NCBI RefSeq assembly: GCF_023023025.1
Contig: NZ_CP095481.1
Coordinates: 7,763,001 to 7,827,000, forward strand
Source of the DNA: Amycolatopsis sp. WQ 127309
GTDB lineage: Bacteria > Actinomycetota > Actinomycetes > Mycobacteriales > Pseudonocardiaceae
DNA length: 64,000 bases
Reading direction: 5' to 3'
A program made the position numbers and the translations under genes. Positions 61,270-64,000 of the stretch are shown here, one piece after another. How positions within the stretch are numbered: the stretch's first letter is position 1; each line of letters begins with the position of its first letter. The notes under the pieces are model-generated. The model saw only the letters and a program-made list of their open reading frames with translations. It made no database searches and had not been told where the DNA came from.

Positions 61270-62265
61270 CTAGACGACGGCGAGTGCGACGCCCGCCCCG
61301 GTGATCAGGACGCACGCCGCGATCGTGGTGCGGCGGTAGTGCAGGATCAGCGCCGCGAACTCGCGCAGCAGGGCGCTCGGCAGGAAGTAGCGCGCGGTGG
61401 GGGAGCCGGTCGCGTGGATCGGCAGCCCGAGGCGGCGGCACTCCACCGCCGTGCGGAAGACGTGGTAGTTGCTCGTCACGGCCAGCACCCGGCCCGCCCG
61501 ATCGGACTGGGGGAGCAGCGCGGCCGAGAACCGCAGGTTCTCCTCGGTCGTCGTCGCCTGGTCCTCGCGGCGGATCCGGTCCTCCGGGACGCCGCGCTCG
61601 CGCAGGTAGCCGTGCATCGCGTCGGCCTCCGTGACGCTCTCGCCCGGGCCCTTCCCGCCGGAGACGACCAGCAGCGGCGGGTGCGCGGGTTCCCGTTCGT
61701 AGAGCCGGATCGCGCGGTCGAGGCGGCCGGCGAGCAGGGGCGGGACGCGGTCGCCGGCGAGCCCGCAGCCGAGGACGATGATCGCCTCGACGTCCCGGTG
61801 GCGCCCGACCCGGCTGTAGAGCACGGAGTAGACCAGCAGCGACGTGAGCAGGAACCCGAAGTAACTCGTGAGCACGATGGCGATCGCCACCAGTGCCGTG
61901 CCCCAGCGGCCGAGCGGGACGAAGAAGAGCACTTCGAGCGTGATCAGCCCGACGCCCAGGGCCAGTGACAGCAGGTTTCCCTTGCTGCGGCCTTCCTTCC
62001 GCCACATCTGCGCGCCGTTGAAGATCAGCGCGGCGGGCAGCACCAGCGCGACGATCACCGCGATCGCCGCCAGCAGCACGGCGACGATCGGGGTCAGCCA
62101 CTCGAGGTGCAGGGCCTCGCGCAGCAGCCAGGCGCCGGTCAGCAGCAACGCGACCCCGAGCCAGACGGCGTTCCCGAGCCGGCGCGGTTCGCGCGCGAGC
62201 CGGATCAGGAAGACGAGCAGCGCGACACCGGCGGCCAAGGGCAGCGCGGCTCCGGCGAAGTTCAC
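61270..62265 (-). CDS. YdcF/ElyC-type (DUF218) membrane protein
   Basis: 331 residues. About five membrane helices in the first 170 residues (LPLAAGVALLVFLIRLA, AVWLGVALLLTGAWLL, IVAVLLAAIAVIVALVLPAALI, ALVAIAIVLTSYFGFLLTSLLVYSVLY). The DUF218 domain follows: AIIVLGCGLAGDRVPPLLAGRLDRAIRLY, LLVVSGGKGPGES, TTTEENLRFS, VTSNYHVFRTAVECRRLG, plus a last helix. Linked to envelope functions in other bacteria; substrate unknown. It ends right at the IS remnant. Confidence 0.88.
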   Translation of the reverse strand: MNFAGAALPLAAGVALLVFLIRLAREPRRLGNAVWLGVALLLTGAWLLREALHLEWLTPIVAVLLAAIAVIVALVLPAALIFNGAQMWRKEGRSKGNLLSLALGVGLITLEVLFFVPLGRWGTALVAIAIVLTSYFGFLLTSLLVYSVLYSRVGRHRDVEAIIVLGCGLAGDRVPPLLAGRLDRAIRLYEREPAHPPLLVVSGGKGPGESVTEADAMHGYLRERGVPEDRIRREDQATTTEENLRFSAALLPQSDRAGRVLAVTSNYHVFRTAVECRRLGLPIHATGSPTARYFLPSALLREFAALILHYRRTTIAACVLITGAGVALAVV

Positions 62266-62331
62266 CCGGCCTCCCCTGACTGTTCCCCCACGAGGAAGTC
62301 AACGTAGCCGAGGGACTCCGGGGCCGCGAAC

Positions 62332-62365
62332 CGGGGCGAGTCACCCGGGAGAGTGACTCGCCCCG
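62332..62365 (-). terminator. Strong hairpin terminator after the catalase gene
   Basis: 13-bp perfect stem CGGGGCGAGTCAC (62332-62344) / GTGACTCGCCCCG (62353-62365), 8-nt loop, 4 nt past the catalase stop. Confidence 0.8.
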
Positions 62366-62369
62366 TTCG

Positions 62370-63893
62370 TCAGGCCTTCTTCTGCATGCTCGACCGGGCG
62401 GGGTTCGCCTGCTTCGCCGCCTTCGGGTCCTTCTCGTCGGCCTTGGCGCGGACGCCCGACTCGATCCGGTCGCCGATGTCCTTGTCGACGTTGCGCCAGT
62501 AGTCGAAGGCGCGCTGCAGCACCGGCTCGGTGACGCCGTTGAGCAGGTGACCCACGACGTTGTCGACGAACCGCTCGCGGCCGGCGTCGTCGAAGACCTC
62601 ACGGATCATCGTGCCGGCCTGGCCCCAGTCGTCGTCCTCCTCGCGCAGCGTGTACGCCGTGCGGACCATGTCGCCGTCGGTGTGCCAGCCCGCCGGCCGG
62701 CCGTACTTCGCGACATCGGCGTGCGGGCCGCTCTTGGAGTTCGGCGCGTACACCGGGTCGGCGACCTTGGTGTAGCGCATCGCGCCGTCCTTGCTGTAGC
62801 TGTGCACCGGCGACACGGGCGCGTTGACCGGCAGCTGCTTGTAGTTCGCGCCGATCCGGTAGCGGTGCGCGTCCGGGTAGGAGAACAGCCGGCCCAGCAG
62901 CATCTTGTCCGGGCTCGCGCCGATCCCCGGCACCAGGTTGCTCGGCTCGAACGCGGCCTGCTCGATCTCGGTGTGGTGGTCGGTCGGGTTCCGGTCCAGC
63001 GTCATCCGGCCGACGTCGATGAGCGGGTAGTCGGCGTGCGGCCACACCTTCGTGAGGTCGAACGGGTTGAACCGGTAGGTCTTGGCGTCCTCGAACGGCA
63101 TGACCTGGACCTTGAGCGTCCAGCTGGGATGGTCGCCGGCCTCGATCGACTCGTACAGGTCGCGCGTGTGGTAGTCGGTGTCGGCGGCGGCCATCTGGTC
63201 GGCCTCGTCCTGGGTGAAGGTCTCGACACCCTGGTCGGTCTTGAAGTGGTACTTCACCCAGAAGCGCTCACCGCCGGCGTTGACCCACATGTAGGTGTGC
63301 GAGCTGTAGCCGTTCATGTGGCGCCAGGTCCGCGGGATGCCGCGGTCGCCCATCAGCCACGTCACCTGGTGCGCCGACTCCGGCGACAGCGTCCAGAAGT
63401 CCCACTGCATGTCGTGGTCGCGCAGGTTGTTGTCGGCGCGGCGCTTCTGCGAGCGGATGAAGTGCTGGAACTTCAACGGGTCGCGCAGGAAGAACACCGG
63501 GGTGTTGTTCCCGACCATGTCGTAGTTGCCTTCGCTGGTGTAGAACTTGACCGCGAAGCCGCGCGGGTCGCGCCAGGTGTCGGGGCTGCCCCGCTCGCCG
63601 GCGACGGTGGAGAACCGGATCAGCAGGTCGGTCTTCGTCCCCGGCTGGAACACCGCGGCCTTCGTGTACGCGCTGACGTCGCCGGTCACCTCGAACCGCC
63701 CGAAGGCACCACTGCCTTTGGCGTGCGGCTGCCGCTCGGGGACGCGCTCGCGGTTGAACTGCGCCATCTGCTCGATGAGGTAGTTGTCGTGCAGCAGGAT
63801 CGGGCCGTCCGCCCCGACGGTGAGCGAGTGTTCGTCGCTTTCGACGGGAATGCCGGCGTCGGTGGTGGTCGGTTCGGGATGGATCTGCGTCAC
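62370..63893 (-). CDS. katA: Haem catalase, monofunctional
   Basis: 507 residues, clade-3-type length. Catalytic His in [19 protein letters not shown], Asn in [46 protein letters not shown], and proximal haem ligand Tyr in [14 protein letters not shown]. It splits hydrogen peroxide to water and oxygen in the cytoplasm. GTG 63893 has an AAAGAGGA site and overlaps the stop of the FurA-type gene (GTGA). FurA-type repressors classically govern a linked peroxidase/catalase gene, so peroxide induction is expected. Confidence 0.93.
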   Translation of the reverse strand: MTQIHPEPTTTDAGIPVESDEHSLTVGADGPILLHDNYLIEQMAQFNRERVPERQPHAKGSGAFGRFEVTGDVSAYTKAAVFQPGTKTDLLIRFSTVAGERGSPDTWRDPRGFAVKFYTSEGNYDMVGNNTPVFFLRDPLKFQHFIRSQKRRADNNLRDHDMQWDFWTLSPESAHQVTWLMGDRGIPRTWRHMNGYSSHTYMWVNAGGERFWVKYHFKTDQGVETFTQDEADQMAAADTDYHTRDLYESIEAGDHPSWTLKVQVMPFEDAKTYRFNPFDLTKVWPHADYPLIDVGRMTLDRNPTDHHTEIEQAAFEPSNLVPGIGASPDKMLLGRLFSYPDAHRYRIGANYKQLPVNAPVSPVHSYSKDGAMRYTKVADPVYAPNSKSGPHADVAKYGRPAGWHTDGDMVRTAYTLREEDDDWGQAGTMIREVFDDAGRERFVDNVVGHLLNGVTEPVLQRAFDYWRNVDKDIGDRIESGVRAKADEKDPKAAKQANPARSSMQKKA

Positions 63894-64000
63894 TGCGGTC
63901 CTCTTTCTGCGTGGTGGTTCGCGGCGCACCCGGGGCAGAAGCCCCAGAACACCACTTCCGCCTCGTCGATGGTGAAGCCGTGCCCGGTGCCGGGGGTGAG
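63890..64000 (-). CDS. furA: FurA-type ferric-uptake-family regulator (3' end only)
   Basis: Only the last 36 residues lie in the window: [56 protein letters not shown] matches the C-terminus of actinobacterial FurA (structural Cys pair CPGC). It overlaps the catalase gene by 4 bp and would repress it until oxidised by peroxide. Confidence 0.8.
   Translation of the reverse strand, partial: LTPGTGHGFTIDEAEVVFWGFCPGCAANHHAERGPQ

Overview
The window is GC-rich, strongly third-position-biased DNA typical of a filamentous actinomycete. Gene content points to Pseudonocardiaceae, most likely Amycolatopsis or a relative: a mycothiol-dependent maleylpyruvate isomerase-type protein, CmtR, SigC-like ECF factors, a WXG100/DUF1023-type secretion cassette, AfsR/SARP and DrrAB-type ABC modules, many TetR regulators, many GTG starts and many 4-bp ATGA/GTGA gene overlaps. 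The genus is an inference; no rRNA or tRNA gene was seen.

Layout. 1-3.6 kb: the end of an enolase-superfamily gene facing an RraA-like gene, then a secreted TAP-type peptidase. 3.7-14.7 kb: accessory metabolism built from TetR genes paired with short-chain dehydrogenases, plus two coupled genes of WXG-like character, an MmyB-type regulator, asparagine synthetase and an IclR regulator. 14.7-20 kb: two DrrAB-type exporters, the first led by PadR and DUF1048 genes, around a CmtR/cation-efflux pair. 19.8-22.9 kb: a frameshifted AfsR-type regulator. 23-30.6 kb: a Tat-exported phosphoesterase, a TetR/FAD-monooxygenase pair with two clear operators, a WXG100-like/DUF1023 hydrolase/lipoprotein operon, and a secreted GH75-type chitosanase with a CsnR-like box. 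30.7-37.7 kb: an ECF sigma/YCII/DHFR-like operon, a quinate-shikimate catabolic pair (dehydrogenase plus QsuB-type dehydratase) with its TetR, and a LysR gene. 37.9-40.2 kb: three NAD(P)-binding oxidoreductases.

40.6-51.6 kb is a copper island: PepSY protein, DUF5134 protein, CopD-CtaG fusion, two CopA ATPases, a truncated CopZ-like peptide, a Cys-rich small protein, a zinc-finger anti-sigma factor and two convergent SigC-like ECF sigma genes. Four transcription units here carry the same GGAAC-N17-CGAC element at promoter distance, which suggests a dedicated ECF-sigma copper regulon. This is the strongest candidate in the window for an undescribed regulatory system.

51.7-64 kb: a small membrane protein, a mycothiol-type enzyme, a TetR/SDR/esterase unit with two TGAACGTTCA operators, a FAAL operon whose partner has a carrier domain lacking its serine followed by a thioesterase, a protein made of four tandem cold-shock domains, an IS5-type remnant, a YdcF-type membrane protein, and a catalase overlapping the end of a FurA-type gene at the right edge.
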